NCBI RefSeq assembly: GCF_020536995.1
Contig: NC_068358.1
Span: 34,087,346 to 34,151,345, forward strand
From: Dreissena polymorpha
Taxonomy: Eukaryota; Mollusca; Bivalvia; Myida; Dreissenidae
DNA length: 64,000 nt
Direction: 5' to 3'
Shown here: piece by piece, positions 12,655 to 24,700 of the stretch
How positions within the stretch are numbered: position 1 is the first letter of the stretch
How the letters are laid out: each line of letters begins with the position of its first letter
The notes under the pieces: model-generated
What the model saw: the letters and a program-made list of their open reading frames with translations, nothing else
The model's database searches: none
Told to the model about the DNA's origin: nothing
Translations under genes and position numbers: made by a program

Positions 12655-14090
12655 TACATCAAAATTACCTTGGAAGTTTGTCGTCTCTGTGAGCTGCGGT
12701 TTGTCTTTCTATGGTCGCCTGTAACGTAGCGAGCAGTGTGCCTCTAAATGGCTTCCAGCTGGTTAATGCATGTCTGTGTTAAAGGGTCCCGAGCGGTTGT
12801 AGAGTACTCCAATATGAATCGCCTTGCCCTTAATTTGTGTAATAACGGTGCCTGGTTAGTCATTGATGTATAACAGAAAGAGCAGTAATTTGGTTGAGTT
12901 TGAGACATGTCCTTCAAATAACACCCAGTGGGTTCGTTCAGTAAAGACGCTTTCCATTCAACTTGGGACTGGTCCTCTGAATATGTGTTGTCTCAGTTTC
13001 ATGAAAAGTCGTTGGTATGGAACAACATGAAAGGTTCAGGAAAAATTAAGTATAACTGCATCAAACTGCTTGCCAGCATCGATTGATATAACAAGGTTCT
13101 GTAGGATTTGGTTAACGTGCAAGTCACAACTGCGTTTTTGACAAATGCCTTGTTGTTGGTCGGCCAGGATGTGGTGTATAGATAAGACATAGCCTTGCAG
13201 TGGATGATATGTTCCATGTGTTTGCAGCAAACGGATATCATGGAGATCGGGTGCTAGTAAGCTGGGTTCCTTCTGTCCCCTTTCTTGAAAACTTCGGTAA
13301 CGTGTACCAATTTCCAATTAGATGGGGCGCGTCCTTGCTGTATGGATGCAGCAAATACTAGCGTTAGCAACGGGCCTATTTTTGTTGCTGTATCCTTCAT
13401 GACATAGTTCGGTATTGTGTAAAGGCGTGTGACTTTGTAAGGATAAAGTGCCACCAGGAGCATCGTAGCTCCCTCAATTTCAACATAGAGTTTATGGATA
13501 ATTGGAAATCGGTACCCGGCTATTGTTTGGCGGTAGCTGCATGTGGTCCTCAGTTGTGTACAAAACACTAAACTGTCGACTAAGTATAGTGGCCTTTATT
13601 TGGCACACTTTAATCTCTCTTCAGTGAGGAAATACCAACGCTGTAACAGCACTTACTCTTTATGTGAAGTTATATACATGAGAGTATTGAGCTCGCTTGC
13701 ACTCTTACATTGAGCTTTGACGAAGAGTAGTGTTCTTTGTCTTGGGAGTCTTGGGATAACAGGCTTTTTCTATGTGCTAGTTTTCGTCTGGTGGGAATGC
13801 CGTCATATCTTTTTCGTTACCCAAGGTTGACCTATTTTGGTGATGTCATTTGATGGCACATTGCTGTAAATGACTGTTGTGCAGAAGTTTGGACCAGAGC
13901 GTGTCAATATTTGTTCTCTCGCTAAATGTTGAAGTGAATTCACATAAGAACCTGCTTATCGTTTGTTGGAGACCTAACATTTTGGCTTGTTTCCAAATGA
14001 GCATCTTGTGACTGGTTGGTTGTTGTTTCGGTACTCTGTCAGTTGTTTGGCCAAGGACGATGACATGATCACTTATTTCATGAAGAGGTG
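12655..14090 (-). mobile_element. Decayed CR1/Jockey-group LINE (LINE3)
   Basis: On the minus strand, high to low: an endonuclease C-terminus ('DHVIVLGQT', about 14060), the start of a reverse transcriptase ('IPNYVMKDTATKIGPLLTLV', 'VFKKGDRRNPAY', 13568-13254), a block with the sense of 'KHMEHIIHCKAMSYL' (about 13230-13180), and a C-terminal block read from about 12800-12670 (a 'CINQLEAI' type motif). The copy is broken by many frameshifts and appears to lack the RT catalytic segment. It is of the same general clade as the element at 6955-9505. Confidence 0.7.
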
Positions 14091-14299
14091 TTGCCTTTTC
14101 TATGAGAGATGGCCAGTGTGTAACAAATATATTGGGATTGTTGTTTCTTGTCGGAATGTAATGATTTGTTCAGACAGGGCCAAAACACCAACTTTTCGGG
14201 GGAAAAAAGACACGATTTTCTGGCTGTGGGGAATGAAAAATACTAGGGTAGATTGGAAATTTAGAGAAAATGCATGATGTTCATTATTGTTTGAAAAAG

Positions 14300-14690
14300 T
14301 GTAGAATTACCGAAATCCCCGCTAAGAGGCAGCGTATGCTGTCAAGAGTGCTTAAAAATTAATATCAATATCATTATTTGCACATTAACAGTTATGCGAT
14401 GCCAAGAAACAATCATACCGATGACATATTGACCCTATAAGGCGCAAATATGAGGGATTTCGGTACTCGGCGGGCGAATGTAGAATTACCGAAATCCCCG
14501 CTAAGAGGCAACTTATGCTGTTAAGTGTGCTTAATAATTAACATTAATATTTATTTTTTTTGCACGTTAACATTCAAGCAAAGCCAACAACCAGGCATAC
14601 AAATGCTATTTTTGACACTTTCAGATGTTAATATGGGGGAATTCGGTACTCTGTGGGCGAATGTAGAATTACCGAAATCCCCGCTACAAG
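14300..14690 (+). repeat. Tandem ~180-bp units starting with TTACCGAAATCCCCGC
   Basis: Units begin at 14301, 14480 and 14663 (periods 179 and 183 bp). Each unit opens with TTACCGAAATCCCCGC and closes with the near-complement GGGATTTCGGTACTC or GAATTCGGTACTC, so each can fold on itself. The third unit stops after its first ~25 bases, where an antisense LINE begins. Inverted copies of the motif occur at 18356 and 18550, so this array is probably the left part of a longer inverted-repeat element. Confidence 0.65.
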
Positions 14691-15821
14691 TCAATATTTT
14701 TCAAAAAAAGTGGGATATTACTTATGGATACTTATGGATACTTGTGGATGTTTTCCAGCACAGGTATTCGCCGGATTCAGAGTCTTCATTAAATTCTTCA
14801 AGGTCGCGACTTGTGTGACTTCCGGTGTTACAATTAATCGCTGCCTTATAGTTGTAAAGCATATCTTGGTTTTTCCAATGATTGTCAAGTCTGTTTTTGA
14901 ATGTATTTATGGTTTTAGCACTTGCTACATGGTTTGGGAGACTATTCCAGATTTTAGCTGCTCTCATTGTAAAGCAGTGTTTTCTCGAACTGAAGTTTGG
15001 TCTTTGTACAAATTTTTTGTCTGTGTTTCCTCTAGTTGTTTCACGCACAGAATGGTCATTCCTCCACTTAATAAAGTCTGCAGCTTCTGGGTCATATTTA
15101 CCTATTGAGATTTTATAGATTTCAATCATATCTCCACGATATCTTCTATAATTGAGCGTTGGGAGTTTAAGTTTTTTAGCCTTTCTTCGTAATTCAAGTT
15201 GTTAAAGCCTGGTAGTTGTTTTGTGGCGCGTATTTGTACACCTTCAACAAAGTCGTTGTGTTTTTCAAGATGAGGGAACCAAACCGAGCTGGCATAGTCC
15301 ACTGCAGATGTGATCTTACAAGTGCTTTGTATAGTGGAAGAAATGATTTTTCGTCAAGGTTTTGGAATGTCCTTCGAATTATTGCTGACATGGAATTGGC
15401 TTTTTTAACCTTTTCACTTATATGTTTTTCGAAAGAGAGTTTTTCGTTTATTATAACCCCTATGTCTTTATTCTCATTGATTTTTTCTGAAGTTTTTCCC
15501 ATAAGTTTGTATTGAAAGTTAGTGTACGGTTCGTTTTTCCCAATGTGAAGGTATTTGCATTTGTCAGGGTGGAATTTAAGTAGCCGTGTATCACTCCATT
15601 TTGTTATTTGTTCTAGATCTCTTTGCAGGATTTCTCTGTCATTGTTGTCGTCAATCAGTTGAAATAGTTTCGTGTCATCTGCAAAAAGGTATACTGAGGA
15701 TTGGACAGTATCTGGCAGGTCGTTTATATATATAACAAATAATATTGGTCCTAGAACAGACCCTTGAGGTATGCCTGAGGTTACATCTTCCCAGTTTGAG
15801 CAGGCGTTGTTGATTGCAACC

Positions 15822-16475
15822 CAGGGGCGTAGATAATGGGGGGGCAGGGGGGGCGGCCGCCCCCCCCCAATATTTCAGCTAGTCATCGTTATATAAATAA
15901 ACGTAAAATCCCCTAAAAATTGCCGCCCCAAAACTAGTATTTTTGTAATCACGCGCCGTCAGTGCAGAAGCCATGTGTCCCCTCTCCGTCTGCTCTGAGG
16001 TTGCCAATAGTGATGTGTCAATATCCCTTGTTAGGTGTCATAAACTAGGGGCCGGGGTAAATGTAATTGCGTTAATTGTTTCATTGTTCTTTTCCGTGAT
16101 TGCACTGTCGGTGTTTTGATTAGGGACAGGCAATTCTTTTAATTTTAATTGATCGCTTTAATTCAAAGGTAACTGCCACTTTAAACAATTTTGAGTAAAT
16201 ATACGCGTGAAAAACAGTAATTAGTTTGAAAATATTTTTGTTCTCTAAGTACATCAGTAAACTCTGATTGATGAATTTTATGTTGTAATTAGAGTTTTTG
16301 GAAAGAAAATAACATTTATATCAACATGAAAGTTCCCCCAAAACGCACCATATTAATTGTAATTTTTTTTTTTTCTGAACCACGGGAGAGGACAACCCTC
16401 TCAAACGAACCTCTTTATGTTCCCAGTACAGAAATTGGACCGCCCCCCAATGTTGGGAGGTTATCTACGCCCCTG
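15822..16475 (+). mobile_element. 654-bp TIR element, 5-bp duplication CAACC
   Basis: The ends are CAGGGGCGTAGATAA and its exact complement TTATCTACGCCCCTG. The flanking CAACC is present at 15817-15821 and 16476-16480, while the LINE coding frame across the site needs only one copy, so this is a true target duplication. There is no open frame; it is a non-autonomous DNA transposon. The CAGGG end suggests a hAT-like relative, although 5 bp is shorter than the usual 8. Confidence 0.8.
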
Positions 16476-16539
16476 CAACCTGTTGTTTCCTTCCACTTAG
16501 GTAGTTTTCAATCCAGTCTATCATGTTATTACGGCTCTA

Positions 16540-18063
16540 GGAGAAGTGCCCCCCCCCCCCGGAGAACTGCCCTCCCAAAGATTTTTCACTGGGCGGAGAA
16601 CTGCCCCCTCACTGTTTTTGTATAGGGCGGAGAACTGCCCCCCTGCTGATTAATAAGGGGCGGAAAACTGCCCCCCTGTCAGAATTGATGACCCGGAGAA
16701 GTGCCTCCTAATTAAAGAAATAGCGGTGATATATAAAGCGAGTATTATAATGACAATAACGCCAGTAACTTTCTTGCTATTATGTATGGAAATTGAGTGA
16801 AATTTCAAAAGTAATATAAAGTTGTAGAAGTAATAAAAGTTATAAAACGGCATAAAAAACCTACCTCGGCATGGACGTCGTCACGTCGCCAACTTAATAA
16901 TCACGTGATTTTCGTCAATGTGAACAAAGAAAAACAAATAACTTTTTGCTAATAAAAAGTTTTCGCGGCTGAATTATTTGATATTTTCCCCGTAAAAAAC
17001 CAAACAATTAGCATGCAATTTAATCCATCCTTATGCCAGCTGAAAACAATAATTTATTTGTTTGTTTTCGCCAATTACGGATTTGGACGGTTCAATATAA
17101 TAAACCCGTATGCGGCTTTATTCAAAGCTAACAAGTTCTTAACAATTAAGGTCGGTCCGGTCTACCAATTAAAAGAGTAAAAGATCGCGGTACTTATCGT
17201 TAACGGTAACAAGTTCTCTACCTGCCTTATTAGCTGCTAATTAAAGCAACTGTTACCGATTTTGTTTGTTTGGCATGTCGACATGATCTGCTCAAAATGC
17301 AAACTGCGGACGACTCGACGGTCTGGCGATGCTACCGACGGATAAGGTGCTAGAAGACATGAATTAACTAAACAACATAAATAAATTGCTTATAAATTCA
17401 ACTTCACTTCACTTTTTTCTTCAAGTCAGCTAAATTATTGCCTTTGCCTTGCCTATTAATTTACTTTTTTATATGTCAATTAACGTTTTTTCCATGGGTC
17501 AATACTATCTTTATAATGTAAATTAATTCCGATGTAACTTTTCCTCCATAAGTACCGAGTTGCACGTCTATATTTAGTTGCAACACATTGCCAGTATTAA
17601 CACGCACGCGTTTCCTGTGTGGATCTCGACTATGTTTCGCGCTCTTATTAAAACACGACTTTTACAAGGCATTCATGTATAGTGAGTGGTGCAGATGCGT
17701 ACCAAGGGCCTTAAACAGTATTATCACATGCCTCTAGACAATTTGTGTTATTCAGTTCGATAAATGGTAATATACTTGTACTGAAATTAAATTGTTACCG
17801 GATAAAATGTGTACGGCGATAACGTAAAATTACCCGTAAGTATTGTTTTCACTACGTAACTAATAACTAATATGACACCGGGGGGCAGTTCTCCGCCCCT
17901 ACAGATTTGATGGGGGGCAGATATCCGCCTACTAAATTCTGACAGGGGGCAGTTCTCCGCCCCTACCGATTTGATGGGGGGGGGGGGGGGCACCTCTCCG
18001 CCACCTTTAAAATAAGGGGGCAGTTCTCCGGGGGGCAGTTCTCCGGGGGGGGGGCACTTCTCC
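16540..18063 (+). mobile_element. 1.5-kb TIR element with subterminal GGAGAACTGCCCCC arrays
   Basis: It begins GGAGAAGTGCCCCCC and ends GGGGCACTTCTCC. Just inside each end is an array of the related word GGAGAACTGCCCCC: about four copies at 16559-16680, and inverted copies at 17881-18056. The interior is AT-rich with no frame resembling a transposase. The element interrupts the RT frame of the surrounding LINE; a target duplication is only partly visible (an imperfect 8-bp match). Confidence 0.7.
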
Positions 18064-18355
18064 GGATCCCTGTTATTTCCTATTTTGTATGCTTTTAGTT
18101 TGTTTATGAGTCTTTTGTGGGGGACTGTGTCTGAGACTTTCTGGTAATCCATATAGATACAGTCAACGCCCTTCCCGTTATCTACAGCTTCTGTCCATTC
18201 TTCTAGTACTCTTAGTAGTTGTAATGATGTTGATCGTCCTGCTATAAACCCATATTGTTTTTTGGTGAAGACTTTGTTGTTAAGTTTTTGTCTGTACCTC
18301 TTCTTTCTAATATCAAAAAGCCACCCAGATGATTTTTTGACGCTTGAAGGTCTTT

Positions 18356-18592
18356 ACAGCGGGGATTTCGGCACCTGATCGTGCTGGTGCAAATATGCAC
18401 TATGAATTCATACTCGGAGTCCCAATAATAATATTTATATTTAAATGTTCACTACCAAACTGGGATAAAAACAATGTTTCATCTGTGAATTCATTGTATT
18501 TCGCAATATTCTATTAATATCCGCAGTATTTTGATAAATAATGAATATTATTGGGGATTTCGGTAATTACGGTGATTTCGATATTTCTACAC
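18356..18592 (-). repeat. Inverted copies of the ACCGAAATCCCCGC repeat
   Basis: CAGCGGGGATTTCGG at about 18358 and GGGGATTTCGGTAATTAC at about 18552 are inverted relative to the units at 14300-14690. They look like the right arm of the same inverted-repeat element, which the LINE at 14695-18345 invaded. The outer copy ends about 95 bp before the RSL24D1 start codon. Confidence 0.55.
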
Positions 18593-18686
18593 ACCGACTA
18601 CCGGTACTGGTGAATAAAAGCTGGATCCGCACAACATTACTTCCTTTTGAGTTATGTCCCTTGTTAAAAATTAGTAAACATCCACG
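18593..18686 (+). promoter_or_regulatory. RSL24D1 5' flank / 5' UTR
   Basis: About 95 bp separates the repeat stack from the start codon. It contains a pyrimidine-rich 'acttccttttg' stretch (about 18639-18649) that could be a TOP-like transcription start, as many translation-machinery genes have. This is inference; no TATA box is evident. Confidence 0.3.
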
Positions 18687-18767
18687 ATGCGCTTGGAAAA
18701 GTGCTATTTTTGTTCTTCAACTGTGTATCCAGGCCATGGTATACAGTTTGTAAGAAATGATTGTAAA
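18687..18767 (+). CDS. RSL24D1: RSL24D1 exon 1
   Basis: Codes for residues 1-27, including the first zinc-binding pair CYFC and YPGHG. It is followed directly by the donor GTAAGT, phase 0. Confidence 0.94.
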
Positions 18768-21700
18768 GTAAGTTCCACATTTCACATGCATGTTGGTGAT
18801 ACAAAAGCTATTTAACAAATTTTCATCATGTGATATATTTTCGCGACATCATGATCATATGTCAAATGAATTTATACTGTTTTGGTGTTGTTACTTTACG
18901 AACAAGCAGTGGGGCAAGTACCATATTCTAAATAATTTTACGGTGGTGTGATTATCTATATCCATAAAATGTATGTATTAATGACTCAATCTGATAATGA
19001 ATTTCTTTATACTTTTGAAGAATCAGTTATTGCACAATCACATTAGTCATTGTAGATATAGGGAAAATGATGTGACAACAATCATGTTTGACATAAGTTC
19101 ATTTCAGAATTACTTTTTGACCACGTAAGATCTTAAATTTTAAATGTAGTCCCAACTAAACATTACCACTGTCTGTAATTATGTATTAGTATGTCTGGTA
19201 TTGACACTGTAAAGTGGGTAGATAGCTCAAATATAAAATCAAACTTGTATTAACAAAAAAATGGCATATTATCTAAAGAAGCAATCAATTAAGTTTATAT
19301 CGGGTTCAGTTTAATGGAATTCAATGGGGATGCAGTGGCGATGCACAAATAAATAAATATCTCAAATAAATATCCTACGTTAGCGTTACAGATGGCCTAA
19401 ATCGCCATTGGTGATTACAATTCCTAGCTGGCGATTAAAAATAAGATTTTCATGGAATTGGCGATTGAAAAAAAAGACCCTATGCTTTACAAATGCACAC
19501 ACTAAATGCCTGTTTTCAGGCCGTATAAATCGCCAGAAACATCGCTAAGATTACACAGATAACACCCTTACCTGAAAGGCCCCAGGGGATAATGACGACC
19601 ACCTAGGTCAATAATCCACATGGCTAATGTCTTAATTGGTCACGCTTTACACTGCGACCAGACTTTTCGAACATTTGGGTTACTTTGCAATTTACGTGAT
19701 AACTGAATCACTGAAGCGTGCCGTGTAATGACTTATGCTATAGATGTTACGATTCAACATTATAGAATGGACCAGTAGGTAATTGTCATTTAATCAGATG
19801 GGTGGAGTTATGGCATTGACATAGCCACTATAAAGTGGGAAAAATGGATGCTTTGAGCGAAAATGGAAAGTTGAAGCAACATAAATTAACACAATTCTTT
19901 AGAGAAAAAAAAGCAGACAGAATAATGTAAACTCAGGTAATGACCGAATGTTAGGTTCGCGATCGGAGGACATCTAAAATAGTCCAGATGTGAATGCAGA
20001 ATCGGAAATGTCTACCTGTCAAGTCTCACGGTTTCGTTGTGAGTCTCACGGTTTTTGCCATGCAATGACGGTCTCATGCTGACTAAGCAATTTCTTGCGC
20101 ATTTCTTCAAAAACAAAAAAAAATGAACAAAAGTAATGTTTGGATTTTATAAAATGACGTATAATTACTACCAAGACGGGCGGGTTGTTTTAGTGATTTC
20201 AAACCTAAATGCCACATGTACCACCTAAATGCCACATGTACCGAAAAAAAGAAAGAAAAAAAGTAATGTTTGGATTTTATAAAATGTCGTATAATTACTA
20301 CCGAGACGGGCAGGCTGTTTAAGTGGTTTCAAATCTAAATACCACATGTACCGATGGTGTAAATGTATCATTATCACTATGCCACCGTTGTCTATGTAAA
20401 TTAAAAAATCAGCTGCAAAATATCAGCAAGTGGCTCACCAGCAAAGAACAAATTTCAAGCAAAAAAGGGCTGATTTCAGACACAAATAGTCTTAATTTTG
20501 TTCAGGAAATAGCCCCAAAACGCACCACAGACGATCTAGGATCTAAAAATTGTACGGGGGGCATGTCCCCTAGATTTGGCGACTAAGTTTTTTTCCTTAG
20601 CGCCAACCCAGAATATCACAGTTATTTTTAACAAGAAAATGAAGTCATCTAAAAAAATCAAATTCTGTTAGAGTTTGACCTTAAAACAATCAAAATAAAT
20701 GGGTGGTGTGTACATCTACTTCATACTTCGCTGCCGTCAAACTTGACAATTATATGACGGGTGGTTAGAAGATAAAGTAATGGGAAAATAGTAAAGTGAG
20801 AAGAGTTTGATAGTTAAAAGTCAGAAGGACAGTACAGATGCGTCCCCAGCTACGTTTCATCCCTCTCCCTCATGCCTCTCCGGCTATGGTGGCGGCGGAG
20901 AGGATTGAACCTCAACCGGCACGGCCATGAGGGGTCATTGGGGGTTACTTTGTAGCTGGTGCTGACGGCTTGATTAACCACAAGAATTATAACAATGTCT
21001 GATCCAAGTGGCGGCATTCAGAAATACAAACAAAAAAATTTAAAGTTAAAAAAATAAATGTTATTCTTTTCAAAATGGATTTGATAGTGGATGTTTTTGG
21101 ACATTTATTTTGCAAGAATCAATTGATTTATGTTGTTAGAGATGTTTTTTGCAGATTTAACAAGTAGGTGCGCAGGTTTGTTTGTAAACAAAAACAAGGG
21201 GGTATTTATGAAATAGTAAGAGATTAAACTACCTGAAAGAATACCAGTTAGAGAATATTTCATTAAAATATTAATATGGCCTGTACTATGAAAAATAACG
21301 CGACCACAAAAAAGTATATTCATGATATGAGCTGTTTAACAGTGTATACATGTAATAAAGGCAATTCCTTCATAAACACACAATTACTGATGCCATTGTC
21401 AGTTATGAGTATTGCTTATGATTGTTTTCCAGATATTTAGATTCTGTAGATCCAAGTGTCACAAAGCCTTCCAAAAGAAGCGTAATCCCAGAAAGGCAAG
21501 ATGGACAAAGGCTTTCCGTAAGGCGGCTGGAAAAGACCTGGCTGTGGACCCGTCATTCGAGTTTGAAAAGCGAAGAAATGTACCTGTGAAATACAACAGA
21601 GAACTCTGGACAACAACAGGTGGGTATCATGAATACTGACAGACTTGTCTTGGTGTTATGGCTTTACAAGTGTGGTTTAACTTTAGGTCCAATTTCAACT

Positions 21701-24700
21701 TGAGTCAATACTGACGAATGCAGGGGTTTGATTACTCCTCCTTTCGGCTGAGTTCCATCAAATTACACACAGTTATTAACTTTTCTGGATCTTAATACAC
21801 GTGAGGATTTTAGTTGGGCTGTGTTGGGGGTTTGTGTTGAGCATTATCCTTCCCTTTGATGGTTCTCAAATGAAACCCCTGCTAATGTAGGCAAGGATAA
21901 AATCTTACGATATAATAATTGGAATGATTAGTCTTTCATTTCCGATAATTGGCCTTACTCAATACTGCAATTCTGCATTTGTTTTTATACATATGTAACT
22001 ATAATAAAAATAATCATAATAAATGTTGTCTGGATGCCTACATAAAAAGAGGTTTTAAGAAAAAATTGCATGCATGTAACACATTTACAAAAATATCTCT
22101 ACTTCAGTATTGTTTATTTGTTTGTGTTTCAGTGCGAGCCATGCAGAGGATCTCTGAAATAAAAAACAAAAGACAGAATCAGTTTATATTGAACAGGTTT
22201 GTAGACCTGTCCTTGTTTAATCTGTATCCAATGTTTCAAGACTGTAAATGCGACTTGAGTGTATTCCCTGCTCGGAAGTATATTTCAATTCAAGTTCCAC
22301 ATATTTATGACCACATGAGATTTGATTGACAATATGTTAAGCAATTCAGAAATCACGTTCAACAAATTATAACCAAAGTATAGTTATAAATTTTGAGAAA
22401 AAAACTGGTGTCAGCTCAGAGATCATAAATTACAAAAGCAAAAATACTTAATAATACTATTAGGAAAGGATTTAGAGTAAAATAGCTAGGTGCTTGACCC
22501 AACTCCTATCACATAACTCAAAAAAGGAGCACACTTGTTGAAGTGTAAAATATTTTTGAAAATATTTAATAGTAAATGAAACCAAACGACTGTGATCCAA
22601 CACCTTTAATACATGTGTTGGACTTGAGGATTTATAGATATATATAATAATGTCACTTGAATGTTCAAACATTCATCCAGCCTGTTTTGAGCAGCACCCT
22701 TACCTTTTAGATTTATTTTGGAGATAGCATGCAAACACACAATGCATTGAAACAACATGTATATAAAACAATATGAAGTAAAAAACAATCATAATTGAAA
22801 AGTGAATGCATAGAATGCACTATGGCATGCACACTAACGCCAAGGATTACACAAAAAAGAGCAAAGTCCCTTATTTTCATTGTGTTCCTTGTTGTTGGTG
22901 GCACGACATAGAGATGCACTAGTAATAAATGAATACTAAATACTATGTTAATAATAATAGATACATGAAATATAATACTGAGATTCAGATCAAGAACACA
23001 ACATTAATATCACATTGTAGCTTTGCAGACATGAACTATCACAGTATTATTGAGTATCACCTTAAAGCAAAAAACATCAAATGTATAAATTATGATCATC
23101 ATATCACAGATTAAATTTGGATGGATTAAAATTTTAAAGGTTACTACAACAAACAAAAATTAAAAAGTCACATTAAGTATGCATGTATTATTAATCCAAA
23201 ATGATAAGACATTGGGTAAAGGAAAATGTAAAAATTTGACAGCATAGCATAGCAACTTAAGATAGATTTAAGTACTCTATTTAAAAGATGTTGTTTTATA
23301 GCAGATTGAAAACTGGACAATACTGTCATCTGTGTTATACAAGATAGTAGTTTATTCCACAATGTGCAACCCAAATAACTGAATGACTTATTCCCATTTC
23401 CTTTAACCTTTTGTACAAAGAAAGAACCTTTATTACTTAATCTGGTATTTTGGGTATGGACAGAATTCTGGGGAATAAACTGGCCTGACAAGTAATCAGG
23501 AGATAGACCTTTTTTATGCCCCCTTTCAAAGAAAAGGGGGTAAACAGTTTTCGCACTGTCCGTCTGTCTGTCAGTCTGTCACACTTTCCGTGTCCGCTCT
23601 CTAATTCAAATAGTTTTCATCTGATCTTTACCAAACTTGGTCAGAAGTTGTATCTAGACAATATCTAGGTCAAGTTCGAATATGGGTCATGCTTGGTCAA
23701 AAACTAGGTCACAGGGTCACTAAGTGCATTTCAAGGATTTAGAATGGTGTCCGCTCTCTAATTGAAATAGTTTTCATCTGATCTTTACCAAACTTGGTCA
23801 GAAGTTGTATCAAAACAATATCTAGTTCAAGTTGGAATATGGGTCATGCCAGGTCAAAAACTAGGTCACATGGTCACTTAGTGCCTTTCAAGGATTTAGT
23901 ATGGTGTCCGCTCTCTAGTTAATATAAGAGATAGCAACTTAATATTTGGCATGCATGTGTATCTCATGGAGCTGCACGTTTTGAGTGGTGAAAGGTCAAG
24001 GTCATCCTCCAAGGTCAAAGGTCAAATTTATGGCTTCAAAGCGGCGCAATAGGGGGCATTGTGTTTCTGACAAACACATCTCTTGTTGATCTTAAAAACA
24101 TGGGAGAGCATTATTTGCTCGACACGTCTGTCAACTGGCAACCAATGCAAAGAAGTATAATGTTCAGGGCTAATATGAGTTCTAGAATCAAGATTGAGCA
24201 CAAAACAGATCAATTTATGTTGGGTTACCTGAAGTGTATTCTTCCAAAACTGTGTAATACCATTGTACCATATAGAACAAGCATAGTCAAAATGACACTG
24301 GATTAAGGACATCACAAGAAGTTTCTTGGTATGCTGGGTTAAAGACTTGCTTTAAAGATATAAAAACTTTAACCTAGAGTTAGATTTCTTTACAACAGAC
24401 TGAGCCATATTGACAAATGATATATTCTGGTCAATACTGACCTCAAGATACTTGACTGCAGTTGTAGGTTCTATAACTTTGTCATTACATATTATATTTA
24501 ACCTGGGATTTGACCTTAGCTTATGTTTGGTACCTAAGAGAATTGATTCAGTTTTACCAAGGTGAAGAGATAACTTGTTGTAAATTAACCATTGGTTCAC
24601 TTCATTAAGATCCTGAGAAAGGGCTTGCTCTATTTGACACTTGTTTTGACCTGAAACTAAGATGCAAGAATCATCTGCATAAAGTAAAAGTTTATTCTTT

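Larger units (their letters stand above)
14695..18345 (-). mobile_element. CR1-like LINE split by two TIR elements (LINE4)
   Basis: On the minus strand the coding order is: 'QYGFIAGRSTSLQLLRVLEE' and 'YMDYQKVSDTVPHKRLINKL' (18290-18075), an insertion of ~1.5 kb, 'NNMIDWIENYLSGRKQQV' (about 16525-16480), an insertion of 654 bp, 'DVTSGIPQGSVLG' with an intact catalytic LFADDTKLF box (15800-15660), then the C-terminal domain (15502-14722). The 3' end near 14735-14715 is a short tandem tail of 'TATCCATAAG' type, as CR1-like elements often have. The 5' end is truncated near 18345. The coding parts are better preserved than in the neighbouring LINEs, so this is a younger insertion. Confidence 0.85.

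Noticed and set aside
14525-15515. Plus-strand open frames over 14525-15515
   Set aside because: They overlap the minus-strand LINE4 C-terminal domain, which is recognisable; the plus-strand products are not.
18541-18753. 70-residue plus-strand frame at 18541-18753 as a gene
   Set aside because: It overlaps RSL24D1 exon 1 in another frame; the exon 1 frame matches the family exactly.
20870-20960. tRNA-like or SINE head near 20880 ('ggattgaacctc')
   Set aside because: The B-box-like word is on the wrong side of the only possible A box; the order does not fit Pol III promoters.
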